Shown here piece by piece: positions 44,606 to 53,361 of a stretch of 53,361 nt of DNA. Both the position numbers and the translations under genes were made by a program. The notes below the pieces were generated by a model that was given only the letters and a program-made list of their open reading frames with translations, searched no databases and was not told the DNA's origin. The stretch is from Paractinoplanes polyasparticus (GTDB lineage Bacteria > Actinomycetota > Actinomycetes > Mycobacteriales > Micromonosporaceae): the NCBI RefSeq assembly GCF_019710575.1, contig NZ_JAHWFK010000012.1:1-53361 (forward strand), written 5' to 3'. Numbering within the stretch: position 1 is the first letter of the stretch; each line of letters starts with the position of its first letter.

Positions 44606-45904
44606 GTGCCCAACCCGTGGCTCGCCCTCGACGCCGGCGCCGACCCCGTCGAGCGCATGCGGCAGGTCGGACGCGCCCACGAGCTGTTCCTGGCCGGGCA
44701 GAAACAGGACGGCCCGGCCATGCGGTCGGTGGTCGCGGAATCATGGCGGCGCTCGGCGGTCGCGCTGCCCGGGCCCGACGCCACCGCCCCGATCGAGCTG
44801 AGCGACGACGACCTCGAGACCTACCGCGCCGCGCACCCGCTGGCGCGCGTGCTCCCGATCTTCCGCGACCTGCTGGGCGGCCTGGCCGAGGACGGCGAGC
44901 ACCTGATGGCCGTGTGCGACGCCTACGGCCGGCTGCTGTGGGTCGAGGGAACGGCGAAGGTGCTGCGGGCCGGCGAACGCATGAACTTCGTGCCGGGCGC
45001 CCGCTGGGACGAGGCCCACGCCGGCACCAACGCGCCGGGCACGGCCCTGGCCGTCGACCATCCTCTGCAGATCTTCGCGACCGAGCACTTCAGCCGGGGT
45101 GTGCAGCGCTGGACCTGCGCCGCCGCGCCGATCCACGACCCGGGCACCGGCCGGCTGCTCGGCGCCATCGACGTCACCGGCGGCGACCACCTGGCCAACC
45201 CGCACAGCCTGGCCCTCGTCCGCGCCACCGCGCTGGCCGCCGAGGCCTACCTACGCGGCCATCTCAGCGCGCCGGCGACCGCGGGCTCGGTGGTCGCGCT
45301 CGGGCGCAACGAGGCGTTGCTGACCTTCGAGGGCCGGCAGTGGCGCCTGGGCCGCCGCCACTCCGAGCTGCTGGTGATGCTGCTGGCCCACCCCGAGGGC
45401 AGCACGGGCGACGAGCTGGCGTTCGGGGTCTACGGCGACGACGCGAGCCCGGTGACCGTACGCGCGGAGTTGTCGCGTCTGCGCCGGGCGCTGGGCCCCG
45501 AGCTGATGGAGTCCCGGCCCTACCGGCTGCGGGCCGAGGTCGAAGCGGATTTCCGTACGGTCACCGCGCTGCTCGAGCACGGCCGGGTGGCGGACGCGCT
45601 GGAGGCGTACGCGGGACCGCTTCTGCCCAGCTCCGACGCCCCGGGCGTGGCGCGCCTGCGCCGCCTGGTCGACGACCGCCTCCGCTCCGCGCTGCTGGCC
45701 GCCCGTGACCGCACCCTGCTCCAGACCTGGCTGCACTCCCCGTGGGGCGCCGACGACCTGGAAGTCTGGGAGGCGTACGCACGCCTGCTCCCCCCGACCG
45801 CCCCAGCCCGCCCCATGGCGCTGACCCGCGTCCGCGAGCTTCACATTGAATTCGGACTGGGCCCGCCGGTGTCGGGGGCGCCGAAGATGGCGAGGCGAAG
45901 CTGA
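44606..45904 (+). CDS. GAF-domain transcriptional regulator with C-terminal winged helix
   Basis: 432 residues. The N-terminus (RHELF-like RAHELFLAGQKQDGPAMRSVVAESWRRS) and the GAF region (about 85-215, LMAVCDAYGRLLWVEGTAKVLRAGERMNFVPGARWDEAHAGTNAPG) match AcoR-type regulators. The AAA+ sigma-54 domain is absent. In its place, residues about 235-320 (LLTFEGRQWRLGRRHSELLVMLLAHPEGSTGDELAFGVYGD, VRAELSRLRRALG) form an OmpR/BTAD-like winged helix. It probably controls the downstream aldehyde dehydrogenase. GGAGGTGCCTCC precedes GTG 44606. A 20-bp dyad overlaps its stop codon. Confidence 0.85.
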   Translation: MPNPWLALDAGADPVERMRQVGRAHELFLAGQKQDGPAMRSVVAESWRRSAVALPGPDATAPIELSDDDLETYRAAHPLARVLPIFRDLLGGLAEDGEHLMAVCDAYGRLLWVEGTAKVLRAGERMNFVPGARWDEAHAGTNAPGTALAVDHPLQIFATEHFSRGVQRWTCAAAPIHDPGTGRLLGAIDVTGGDHLANPHSLALVRATALAAEAYLRGHLSAPATAGSVVALGRNEALLTFEGRQWRLGRRHSELLVMLLAHPEGSTGDELAFGVYGDDASPVTVRAELSRLRRALGPELMESRPYRLRAEVEADFRTVTALLEHGRVADALEAYAGPLLPSSDAPGVARLRRLVDDRLRSALLAARDRTLLQTWLHSPWGADDLEVWEAYARLLPPTAPARPMALTRVRELHIEFGLGPPVSGAPKMARRS

Positions 45905-45931
45905 GGGCATTTTCGGCGCCCCCGACACCGG
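45866..45931 (+). terminator. 20-bp perfect inverted repeat over the regulator stop
   Basis: Arms 45866-45885 and 45912-45931 are perfectly complementary (CCGGTGTCGGGGGCGCCGAA), and the 26-base loop contains the TGA. It is probably the terminator or attenuation point between regulator and dehydrogenase. Confidence 0.75.
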
Positions 45932-45982
45932 CCTCGTGGGGGCCCAGCCCTCGCGAGCCGGAGGCGAAGCCGGGTGCACAGT

Positions 45983-45999
45983 TTGCAACGTCGTTGCAA
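45983..45999 (+). promoter_or_regulatory. 17-bp palindromic operator
   Basis: TTGCAACG-T-CGTTGCAA, a perfect dyad 48-64 bp before the dehydrogenase ATG. A TAACTA box lies eight bases downstream, so the site would overlap the -35 region. It is a likely binding site for the upstream regulator. Confidence 0.65.
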
Positions 46000-46017
46000 C
46001 GTGGTCGTAACTAACGT

Positions 46018-46041
46018 CCTCCGTACCCAGAGGTACGGAGG
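46018..46041 (+). promoter_or_regulatory. Hairpin that sequesters the dehydrogenase ribosome-binding site
   Basis: A 10-bp perfect stem CCTCCGTACC / GGTACGGAGG with a CAGA loop. The 3' arm contains GGAGG, five bases before ATG 46047, and the 5' arm carries the complementary CCTCC. Translation should be low unless the stem is opened. Confidence 0.65.
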
Positions 46042-46046
46042 CTGCC

Positions 46047-47570
<1,524 letters not shown>

Positions 47571-47573
47571 GCC

Positions 47574-47945
47574 ATGGCCACGCGCGTAGACGTGACTCCC
47601 GCGGCTGCCGACATGATGCGGCAGCTGCGGGGGCAGCACGGTCCACTGATGTTCCACCAGTCCGGCGGGTGCTGCGACGGCAGCTCCCCGATGTGCTATC
47701 TGGAGGGCGAGTTCCGCACCGGCCAGTCCGATGTGCTGCTCGAGTCCCTGAAGATCGACGGGGTCGACGAGCCGATCACGTTCTGGATGTCGGGCTCGCA
47801 GTTCGAGCTGTGGAAGCACACCCACCTGACGGTGGACGTGGTCCCCGGAAGGGGTTCCGGCTTCTCGCTGGAAGCCCCCGAGGGCGTGCGTTTTCTCATC
47901 CGTTCGCGCCTGCTCACCGAGCAGGAACTGATCGAACTCTCCTGA
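47574..47945 (+). CDS. DUF779 protein (aldehyde dehydrogenase partner)
   Basis: 123 residues. The family motif LMFHQSGGCCDGSSPMCY supplies the Cys cluster, followed by DEPITFWMSGSQFELWKHTHLTVDVVPGRGSGFSLE. DUF779 proteins are encoded directly after exaC-type dehydrogenases, and the clustered Cys residues suggest metal or redox binding. The function is not established. The ATG is 3 bp after the dehydrogenase stop, so the two are co-translated. No terminator with a clear stem follows. Confidence 0.93.
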   Translation: MATRVDVTPAAADMMRQLRGQHGPLMFHQSGGCCDGSSPMCYLEGEFRTGQSDVLLESLKIDGVDEPITFWMSGSQFELWKHTHLTVDVVPGRGSGFSLEAPEGVRFLIRSRLLTEQELIELS

Positions 47946-48265
47946 AAAGGGGGATTTCCCGGTCTTTGATCTCGGCCACAGACTGATCCGTGCACCGCCG
48001 TCGTCCCGTATCAATGAGGGGCGGCGGCGGTTCGCCGTCACTCAGCGCGGCCCTGTCGCCGGCCCGAGACCGTGTTGCCTACCCCGAGGACCCCGTGCCC
48101 ACCCCCCTCCTTCGCCTCCTCCGCTTTCTGACCGCTCTCGACCAGCGGGCCATCACCTGGGCCCTCGGTCGTGTCTCCCCCGACCGTGCCGAATCGCTGC
48201 GAAGCGCGGCGATCCGGGGGTTCCGGACGGCAATGTCGGGAGCCGGTCGGTCCAGGGAGGGTTTG
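47946..48265. other. Intergenic region before the deacetylase
   Basis: About 320 bp. A plus frame continuous with the deacetylase (from 47990) reads LLRLLRFLTALDQRAITWALGRVSPDRAESLRSAAIRGF and looks protein-like, so an upstream start is possible. Good ribosome-binding and signal-peptide evidence favours ATG 48266. No other gene was seen. Confidence 0.4.
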
Positions 48266-49075
48266 ATGCGATTGTCGCGGGCCAAGAAGGCGGTCCTGCT
48301 CGGCGTGGTGCTGATCGCCGTCGGCCTGACCGGGCGCGCGTCGGCGGAGTCCGCTCAGGACAGCGTCGGCACGCTCACCGCTTCGTCAGTCGCGCCCTCG
48401 TCGCCGGCCGCCAAGCCGAAGCCGACGGTGAAGCCGACGGCCCGGGCGATCAAGAACCCGCGCTTCGGCGGTCCCGCCGGCAGCCACATGCTGACCGGCT
48501 CCAAGGGTGTCGCCCTCACCTTCGACGACGGTCCCGACCCGAACGAGACGCCCAAGCTGCTGGCCCTGCTGGCCAAGCACCACGTGAAGGCGACGTTCTG
48601 CCTGGTCGGCGTGCAGGTCGAGCGGCACCCCGGGATCGTTCGTCAGATCGTGGCCCGGGGTCACACGCTGTGCAACCACACCTGGAACCACAGCCTGAAG
48701 ATCGGCAAGGACCCGGCGTCCAAGATCCAGGCCGACCTGGGGCGCACCAACGCCGCGATCCACCGGGCCGCGCCCGGCGCGAAGATCAAATACTTCCGGG
48801 CGCCCGGTGGCAACTTCACGCCGCGACTGGTCTCGACGGCCAGGCAGCTGGGGATGACCTCGATCTACTGGCGGGTCGACCCGCGCGACTGGAGCCACCG
48901 CAAGGGCGAGACCAGCGCCGCGCACCAGGCCAAGGTGGTCAGGCAGATCGAGAAGCACTGCCGGCCGGGCGCCATCGTGCTGTCGCACGACTACGCGCAG
49001 CCCGACACCATCGCCGCGTACAGGAAGCTCATTCCGTGGCTCAAGAAACGCTACACGCTGATCGCGTTGCCCTAG
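48266..49075 (+). CDS. Secreted polysaccharide deacetylase (CE4/NodB)
   Basis: 269 residues. A signal peptide or membrane anchor (AKKAVLLGVVLIAVGLTGRASA) is followed by a Pro/Lys linker and the NodB domain. Motif 1 is TFDDGP (85-90), motif 2 is H138-TWN-H142, motif 3 is RAPGG (178-182), then DPRDW and VLSHDYA. All metal and catalytic residues are present. It should remove acetyl groups from peptidoglycan or extracellular glycans. GGGAGGG lies five bases before the ATG. A longer frame reaches 47990. It converges with DUF3499. Confidence 0.92.
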   Translation: MRLSRAKKAVLLGVVLIAVGLTGRASAESAQDSVGTLTASSVAPSSPAAKPKPTVKPTARAIKNPRFGGPAGSHMLTGSKGVALTFDDGPDPNETPKLLALLAKHHVKATFCLVGVQVERHPGIVRQIVARGHTLCNHTWNHSLKIGKDPASKIQADLGRTNAAIHRAAPGAKIKYFRAPGGNFTPRLVSTARQLGMTSIYWRVDPRDWSHRKGETSAAHQAKVVRQIEKHCRPGAIVLSHDYAQPDTIAAYRKLIPWLKKRYTLIALP

Positions 49076-49087
49076 CCGGCCTCGGCC

Positions 49088-49456
49088 TCAGTGGGGCGGG
49101 GGGATGACCCTCAAGTGGCCTCTGCGGCCCGTCTGATGGCCCGGGAGTCGCTCTGTCTCGTCGGCCCGCGGGGGTGGCGCGGCCGGGCGGGCCGCCTCAC
49201 GGACGGCGTCGGCCAGGGCGACCAGGTCGTCGGTGGTGGGCGGGGGCGGGGCGAAATCGCCGTCGTGCCGCACGAGTTCCCAGCCCCGGGGGGCGGTGAG
49301 GCTGCGGGCGTGCGGCTCGCAGAGGTCGTACGTGTGGGGTTCGGCGAAGGCTGCCAGGGGGCCGACAACCGCCGTGGAGTCGCTGTAGACGTAGGTCAGC
49401 GTGGCGACAGCCTGTCGGGGACAGCCGTTCCGGGAGCAACGCCGTGGTGACCTCAC
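49088..49456 (-). CDS. DUF3499 family protein
   Basis: 122 residues. CSRNGCPRQAVATLTYVYSDSTAVVGPLAAFAEPHTYDLCEPHARSLTAPRGWELVRH is the family core, with C-x4-C and a later C-x2-H that could bind zinc. The C-terminus is disordered. The gene is conserved next to manB, the metallopeptidase and whiB2 in actinobacteria, including mycobacteria, but its function is unknown. GTG 49456 is the first start of the frame and lacks a clear Shine-Dalgarno. It is divergent from the metallopeptidase-family gene. Confidence 0.92.
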   Translation of the reverse strand: MRSPRRCSRNGCPRQAVATLTYVYSDSTAVVGPLAAFAEPHTYDLCEPHARSLTAPRGWELVRHDGDFAPPPPTTDDLVALADAVREAARPAAPPPRADETERLPGHQTGRRGHLRVIPPPH

Positions 49457-49662
49457 GGCGGCACGTTATCGCTCCGGCGGCCCGCACGGGCGCGGAAACC
49501 CCGCGACACGCCGACCCACGATGCATCACGATTCGGTCATGCCCACCCGACACGCGGCACCCGATGGGGCGAATTACCGCCGTATCGCCCCGAAGGGGCG
49601 AATCAACACGGCCGAAACACGTCTGACAACGTGTCACACCGTCGGAGGACTAGAGTTGCGGC

Positions 49663-50139
49663 GTGACCACCAGTCCCGAACGCCGCCGCACCGACCCGCG
49701 ACCGGCGCGTAAGGCCGGCCCGGGGCATCCGGCCCGTCGCGACCGGCACGGCCGGGGCCTGCGGGGCCGGCTCGTCCCGGCCACAGTCCCCTTGGCCCGC
49801 ACCAAGGCCGAAATCTTCGACGACTTGGTGCTCGACACGGTCGAGGGGCTCGAACGGCGCTACGCGAAAGAACTGGCCGGCGTCGAGTTCGCCGTCGAGG
49901 ACGTGCCGCCCGACCTCAACGTCTACGACTCCGACGTGCTCGAGGACGGCGAGGTGCCACTGGCCCGCCTGCTTCCCGGCCGCCCCGGCCGGCAAGAGCT
50001 CCCCCCGCGGATCGTGCTCTACCGGCGGCCGCTGGAATTCCGGGCGATGGACCGCGAGGACCTCGCCGACCTCGTCCACGATGTGATCATCGAGCAGGTA
50101 GCCAACCTGCTCGGGGTGGATCCCGACGAACTGTCCTGA
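49663..50139 (+). CDS. Metallopeptidase-family protein with degenerate active site
   Basis: 158 residues. An Arg-rich N-terminus precedes a zincin-like fold (FDDLVLDTVEGLERRYAKELAGVEFAVEDVPP, RIVLYRRPLEFRA). The helix that normally carries HExxH reads LVHDVIIEQVANLLGVDPDEL, so the catalytic Glu and second His are missing. It is probably not a peptidase. Homologues in this neighbourhood share that change. A TAGAGT box ends six bases before GTG 49663, so the mRNA is probably leaderless. It converges with whiB2 after 13 bp. Confidence 0.88.
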   Translation: MTTSPERRRTDPRPARKAGPGHPARRDRHGRGLRGRLVPATVPLARTKAEIFDDLVLDTVEGLERRYAKELAGVEFAVEDVPPDLNVYDSDVLEDGEVPLARLLPGRPGRQELPPRIVLYRRPLEFRAMDREDLADLVHDVIIEQVANLLGVDPDELS

Positions 50140-50152
50140 GCGCTGAGCGCGA

Positions 50153-50410
50153 TCAGGCCACCCGTCGCTTCAGCTTGCGGCGCTCGCGCTCGGACAGTCC
50201 ACCCCAGATGCCGAACCGCTCGTCGTGCCCCAGGGCGTACTCGAGGCACTCGGCCTTGACCTCACAGCGGCCGCAGATCCTCTTCGCTTCCCGGGTGGAC
50301 CCCCCCTTTTCCGGGAAGAAAGCTTCCGGATCGGTCTGCGAACACAGCGCCCGTTCCTGCCACTCGGGCGCGTCCCCGAGCAGGTCGACCCCTTCAACCT
50401 GCGCTTCCAT
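50153..50410 (-). CDS. whiB2: WhiB2-type iron-sulfur regulator
   Basis: 85 residues. The four cluster ligands are C23, C46, C49 and C55 (CSQTD, CGRCEVKAEC). GIWGG (67-71) is the sigma-factor contact turn, and the basic C-terminus (SERERRKLKRR) binds DNA. Sequence and context (metallopeptidase, DUF3499 and fbiC neighbours) place it with WhiB2/WhmD, called WhiB in Streptomyces, which acts with WhiA in septation. GGGAGG precedes ATG 50410. Its promoter overlaps a BldD-like palindrome. Confidence 0.95.
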   Translation of the reverse strand: MEAQVEGVDLLGDAPEWQERALCSQTDPEAFFPEKGGSTREAKRICGRCEVKAECLEYALGHDERFGIWGGLSERERRKLKRRVA

Positions 50411-50530
50411 CGGCGTGCCTCCCAATTTCCGCGCCGGCAGCAATGCCGGCACTGACCCCCCACGCACGCAGCGTGTTTTTTGCGAGCGAACTTCGCATTT
50501 TGTTGCGCTTCAGCTCACAACCCCACCGAA

Positions 50531-50560
50531 ATTACACGCGTGTAAGACGTGCGTCGTCAA
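50531..50560 (-). promoter_or_regulatory. whiB2 promoter with BldD-like palindrome
   Basis: TTGACG (50560-50555), 18 bp, TGTAAT (50536-50531). The -10 box overlaps a perfect 14-bp palindrome TTACACGCGTGTAA (50532-50545). The BldD consensus is TNACNC(A/T)GNGTNA, so both half-sites match, but the spacer is one base longer. whiB is a known BldD target in Streptomyces. Confidence 0.55.
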
Positions 50561-50592
50561 GCCGAACCTGATAAATAGGCCCGTTTCCCTCA

Positions 50593-50610
50593 TCGCGCCC
50601 GCGGGCGCGA
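50593..50610. promoter_or_regulatory. 18-bp perfect GC palindrome
   Basis: TCGCGCCCGCGGGCGCGA lies between the fbiC stop and the whiB2 promoter. It has no loop, so it is less like a terminator and more like an operator, although it could end fbiC transcription. Confidence 0.45.
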
Positions 50611-50698
50611 CAGGGTCCCGTTCCTGCCCTATCTCTCCGGAGCCCCGGTAGGTAACGCGATCCCGTTCCATCGCGTCCAATTTAACCCGTTTTGTGAT

Positions 50699-53209
50699 CT
50701 ACCGTCGACCGTAGGTCGTGGTCCGCTCCACCGCCGGGCGACCGGCCGCCGCCGCAAGTTCCTTGAGCTCAGCGACCGTACGAGCCGATCCGTGCTCGGA
50801 ACCGGCCATGCGGGAGATGGTTTCCTCCATCAGGGTGCCCCCGAGGTCGTTGCAACCCCCGTTGAGCATCACCCGGGTGCCGTCGTCGCCCAATTTCACC
50901 CAGGAGCACTGGATGTTGTCGATGCGGCCGTGCAGCAGGATCCGGGCCATCGCGTGGACGACCCGGTTCTCCCGCCAGCTGGGACCGGCCTTGGCCAGGC
51001 CGGCCAGATAGATCGGCGCGTTGGTGTGGATGAACGGCAACGCCACGAACTCGGTGAAGCCGCCGGTGACGTCCTGGATGCCGGCCAGCACCCGGAAGTG
51101 GCCGAGCCACTGCCGCGGGTGGTCGACGTGCCCGTACATCATGGTCGAACTCGACCGGATCCCGAGCTGGTGGGCGTTGGTCACCACGTCGGCCCAGGCG
51201 CTGGTGGGCAGCTTGCCCTTGGTGAGCACCCAGCGCACGTCGTCGTCGAGGATCTCGGCCGCGGTGCCCGGGATCGTGCCCAGGCCGGCCTCCTTGAGCT
51301 CGGCCAGCCACTCGCGCACGGGCACGCCGGCCTTCGCCGCGGCGGTGACGATCTCCATCGGGGAGTACGCGTGGACGTGCATGCCGGGAACGCGCTGCTT
51401 GACGGCGCGGACCAGGTCGGCGTACGCGGTGACGGGCATCTTGGGGTCGATGCCGCCCTGCATGCAGACCTCGGAGGCGCCGTCCTGCCAGGCCTGTTCG
51501 GCCCGGTCGGCGACCTGGTCGACCGAGAGGCGGTAGGCGTCGGCGTCCCGCTCCCGCTGCGCGAACGCGCAGAACCGGCAGCCCACGTAGCAGACGTTGG
51601 TGAAGTTGATGTTCCGGTTGACCACGTACGTGATGTCGTCGCCGTTGACCTGCTTGCGGAGGTCGTCGGCGATGCGGGCCAGCTCGTCGAGGGCCTCGCC
51701 GTCGGCGTTGAACAACGCCATGGCCGCGTCCTCGTGCTGCTTCTCGAGGAGGGCGGCCGGGTTGTCCGCGGCGAGCTTGAGGCCGTTGAGCACATCCCTG
51801 GGCAGACTGGAAGGCGCCTCGGTGGTGATGTGAGCGGCAACCTCGTCCCAGTCGCCGTAGACGTCGTCGAAGTCGGACCGGCGGTCGCCCGAGCGGCCCT
51901 CGGTGTCGATCGTCGCGAAGAGATCGGTGCGGCCCGAGGCGTACGCGTCGTCGGGTTCCTGCCAGGGGCGGCCGACCACCTCGGCGTCCTCGCGGGCCAG
52001 ACCGTCCTCGCCGGACAGCGCGGCCACGTGCGCGGCCAGACGCGGGTCGAGCCAGCCCTCGTTGCCGCGGCGGACGTACTCGGGATAGATCGTCAGGCGT
52101 TCGCGCAGCTCGAACCCGGCCGCCGCCGAGTGCTCGCGCAAGGAGTCGATCCGGGGCCACGGGCGCTCGGGGTTGACGTGGTCGGGGGTCACCGGCGAGA
52201 CGCCGCCCCAGTCGTCGATGCCGGCCCGCAGCAACAGGCCGAACTCGGTGTCGATCAGGTTGGGCGGGGCCTGCAGCCGGCCCCGCGGGCCCATGATGAT
52301 GCGGCCCACGGCCACCGTGGCGGCCAGCTCGCGCAGCTCGGCGTCGGGCATGCCGCGCATCGCCGTGTCGGGCTTGGCGCGGAAGTTCTGGATGATGATC
52401 TCTTGGATGTGGCCGTACTCACGGGCGGCACGGCGCATTGCGAACAGCGCGTCGACCCGCTCGGCCGGGGTCTCGCCGATGCCGATCAGGATGCCGGTGG
52501 TGAACGGGACGCCCACCCGGCCGGCGTCGTCGAGCACCCGCAGGCGTACGGCCGGCTCCTTGTCGGGCGAGCCGAAGTGCGGGCCGCCGGGCTCGGACCA
52601 GAGCCGGGTCGCCGTGGTCTCGAGCATCATGCCCATGCTGGGGGCGACCGGCTTGAGGCGCTGCAGCTCGGCCCAGCTCATCACGCCGGGGTTGAGGTGT
52701 GGCAGCAGGCCGGTCTCTTCCAGCACGGCGATCGCGCAGGCGCGCACGTAGTCGAGGGTCGAATCGTAGCCGCGCTCGTCGAGCCACTGACGGGCCGCGG
52801 GCCAGCGTTCCTCGGGGCGGTCACCCAGGGTGAACAGGGCTTCCTTGCAGCCCTGGGCGGCGCCTTGACGGGCGATCTCGAGGACCTCGTCGCGCTCGAG
52901 GAAGGCGGCGGGCAGCCGGTGCGGCACGGTGGCGAAGGTGCAGTAGTGGCATCGGTCCTGACACAGGCGCGTCAGGGGGATGAAGACCTTGCGCGAGTAC
53001 GTGACGACGCCCGGCCGCCCGGCCTCGCGCAGGCCCGCGTCGCGGATACCGCCGGCGATCGCGAGCAGCTCGTCGAACTGCCCGCCGGTCGCGGCCAGCA
53101 GGGCAGTCGCCTCGCCGGCGTCCACTGCCTTGCCGTCGGCCGCCCGGCGCAGGGCACGCCGGATGCTCGCTTCCGTGGGCTGACTGTCGACCGTGTTGAC
53201 CTCTGTCAC
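50699..53209 (-). CDS. fbiC: FO synthase, fused CofG/CofH (FbiC)
   Basis: 836 residues with two radical SAM domains. The N-terminal CofG half has C83-x3-C87-x2-C90 (CQDRCHYC). The C-terminal CofH half has [10 protein letters not shown] near residue 550. Together they make the 5-deazaflavin FO from diaminouracil and tyrosine, the chromophore of coenzyme F420. Fusion is standard in actinobacteria. TAGGCT ends six bases before GTG 53209, so it is probably leaderless. fbiA and fbiB, often nearby in mycobacteria, are not in the window. The full-length frame has no breaks. Confidence 0.97.
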   Translation of the reverse strand: MTEVNTVDSQPTEASIRRALRRAADGKAVDAGEATALLAATGGQFDELLAIAGGIRDAGLREAGRPGVVTYSRKVFIPLTRLCQDRCHYCTFATVPHRLPAAFLERDEVLEIARQGAAQGCKEALFTLGDRPEERWPAARQWLDERGYDSTLDYVRACAIAVLEETGLLPHLNPGVMSWAELQRLKPVAPSMGMMLETTATRLWSEPGGPHFGSPDKEPAVRLRVLDDAGRVGVPFTTGILIGIGETPAERVDALFAMRRAAREYGHIQEIIIQNFRAKPDTAMRGMPDAELRELAATVAVGRIIMGPRGRLQAPPNLIDTEFGLLLRAGIDDWGGVSPVTPDHVNPERPWPRIDSLREHSAAAGFELRERLTIYPEYVRRGNEGWLDPRLAAHVAALSGEDGLAREDAEVVGRPWQEPDDAYASGRTDLFATIDTEGRSGDRRSDFDDVYGDWDEVAAHITTEAPSSLPRDVLNGLKLAADNPAALLEKQHEDAAMALFNADGEALDELARIADDLRKQVNGDDITYVVNRNINFTNVCYVGCRFCAFAQRERDADAYRLSVDQVADRAEQAWQDGASEVCMQGGIDPKMPVTAYADLVRAVKQRVPGMHVHAYSPMEIVTAAAKAGVPVREWLAELKEAGLGTIPGTAAEILDDDVRWVLTKGKLPTSAWADVVTNAHQLGIRSSSTMMYGHVDHPRQWLGHFRVLAGIQDVTGGFTEFVALPFIHTNAPIYLAGLAKAGPSWRENRVVHAMARILLHGRIDNIQCSWVKLGDDGTRVMLNGGCNDLGGTLMEETISRMAGSEHGSARTVAELKELAAAAGRPAVERTTTYGRR

Positions 53210-53251
53210 CCCAGCAGCCTAGGCCGGAATGGCGCGCGTTGCCCCGACCGG

Positions 53252-53295
53252 GACGGGGTGCGCGCCGTGGTCTATCCCACTGCGCGCACCCCGTC
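53252..53295. terminator. Hairpin upstream of fbiC
   Basis: A 14-bp perfect stem (GACGGGGTGCGCGC with its complement); the 16-base loop can form four more pairs. It lies 31 bp upstream of the fbiC -10 box and probably ends an unseen gene to the right. Confidence 0.6.
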
Positions 53296-53325
53296 GTCGG
53301 TGCTATCGCCTCGGCGCCACGATCC

Positions 53326-53361
53326 CATCGGCGTCAGAGCCTCGGGTTCATCGGCGTCAGA
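53326..53361. repeat. 13-bp direct repeat at the window end
   Basis: CATCGGCGTCAGA at 53326-53338 and 53349-53361, 23 bp apart in register. It may continue beyond the window. Confidence 0.7.

Overview
The window is chromosomal DNA from a high-GC actinomycete, most likely Micromonosporaceae (Actinoplanes or a close relative). The evidence is the very high GC at third codon positions, GTG and TTG starts, and actinobacterial markers: the MtrA-MtrB-LpqB system, a WhiB2-type WhiB, a fused FbiC for coenzyme F420, DUF397 and DUF5753 proteins, DUF3499, DUF6912 and an Rv3235-type protein, plus a tmRNA whose tag reads ADTKRNDFALAA. The genus is inferred; no rRNA is present.

Positions 1-9.1 kb hold a Wzx/Wzy-type exopolysaccharide cluster: a truncated secreted protein, a GT4 glycosyltransferase, and on the minus strand an NDP-sugar epimerase, a polyprenyl-phosphate sugar transferase, a chain-length protein, a polymerase/ligase, a flippase and a GT2 glycosyltransferase. 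Most of the minus genes overlap by 1-4 nt. A shared 34-35 bp element points inward from both edges of the cluster. From 9.1 to 16.3 kb the DNA is accessory: a frameshifted repeat-containing relic, a membrane protein with serine or alanine at every third residue for 24 periods, a GT-C-like membrane protein, an ECF sigma factor operon, a small unknown gene and a C45-type hydrolase.

From 16.6 kb the content is mostly conserved core. ssrA, a CBM2-like membrane-anchored protein, smpB, an M23 hydrolase, ftsX, ftsE and prfB lie on the minus strand and cover ribosome rescue, translation termination and division-linked wall hydrolysis. Regulators and small conserved genes follow (PadR, DUF6912, rhodanese, Lrp, BldC-like, Rv3235-like). 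Next come secA, hpf, comF, lpqB, mtrB and mtrA (secretion, ribosome hibernation, envelope signalling), then manA, a CDF transporter, an SIS-domain isomerase, a Trm112-like protein and manB (mannose activation, which could feed the polysaccharide genes). An aldehyde dehydrogenase module (regulator, exaC-like gene, DUF779), a polysaccharide deacetylase, DUF3499, a degenerate metallopeptidase-family protein, whiB2 and fbiC complete the window.

Two themes run across the core. First, at least ten genes have a TANNNT-like -10 box 6-8 nt before the start codon and usually no Shine-Dalgarno, which suggests leaderless mRNAs. Second, several intergenic spaces carry precise dyad signals: a palindrome and an RBS-sequestering hairpin before the aldehyde dehydrogenase, a BldD-like palindrome over the whiB2 -10 box, and a candidate small RNA upstream of manA's 3' neighbour. 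No tRNA, rRNA, CRISPR array, transposase or integrase was found.
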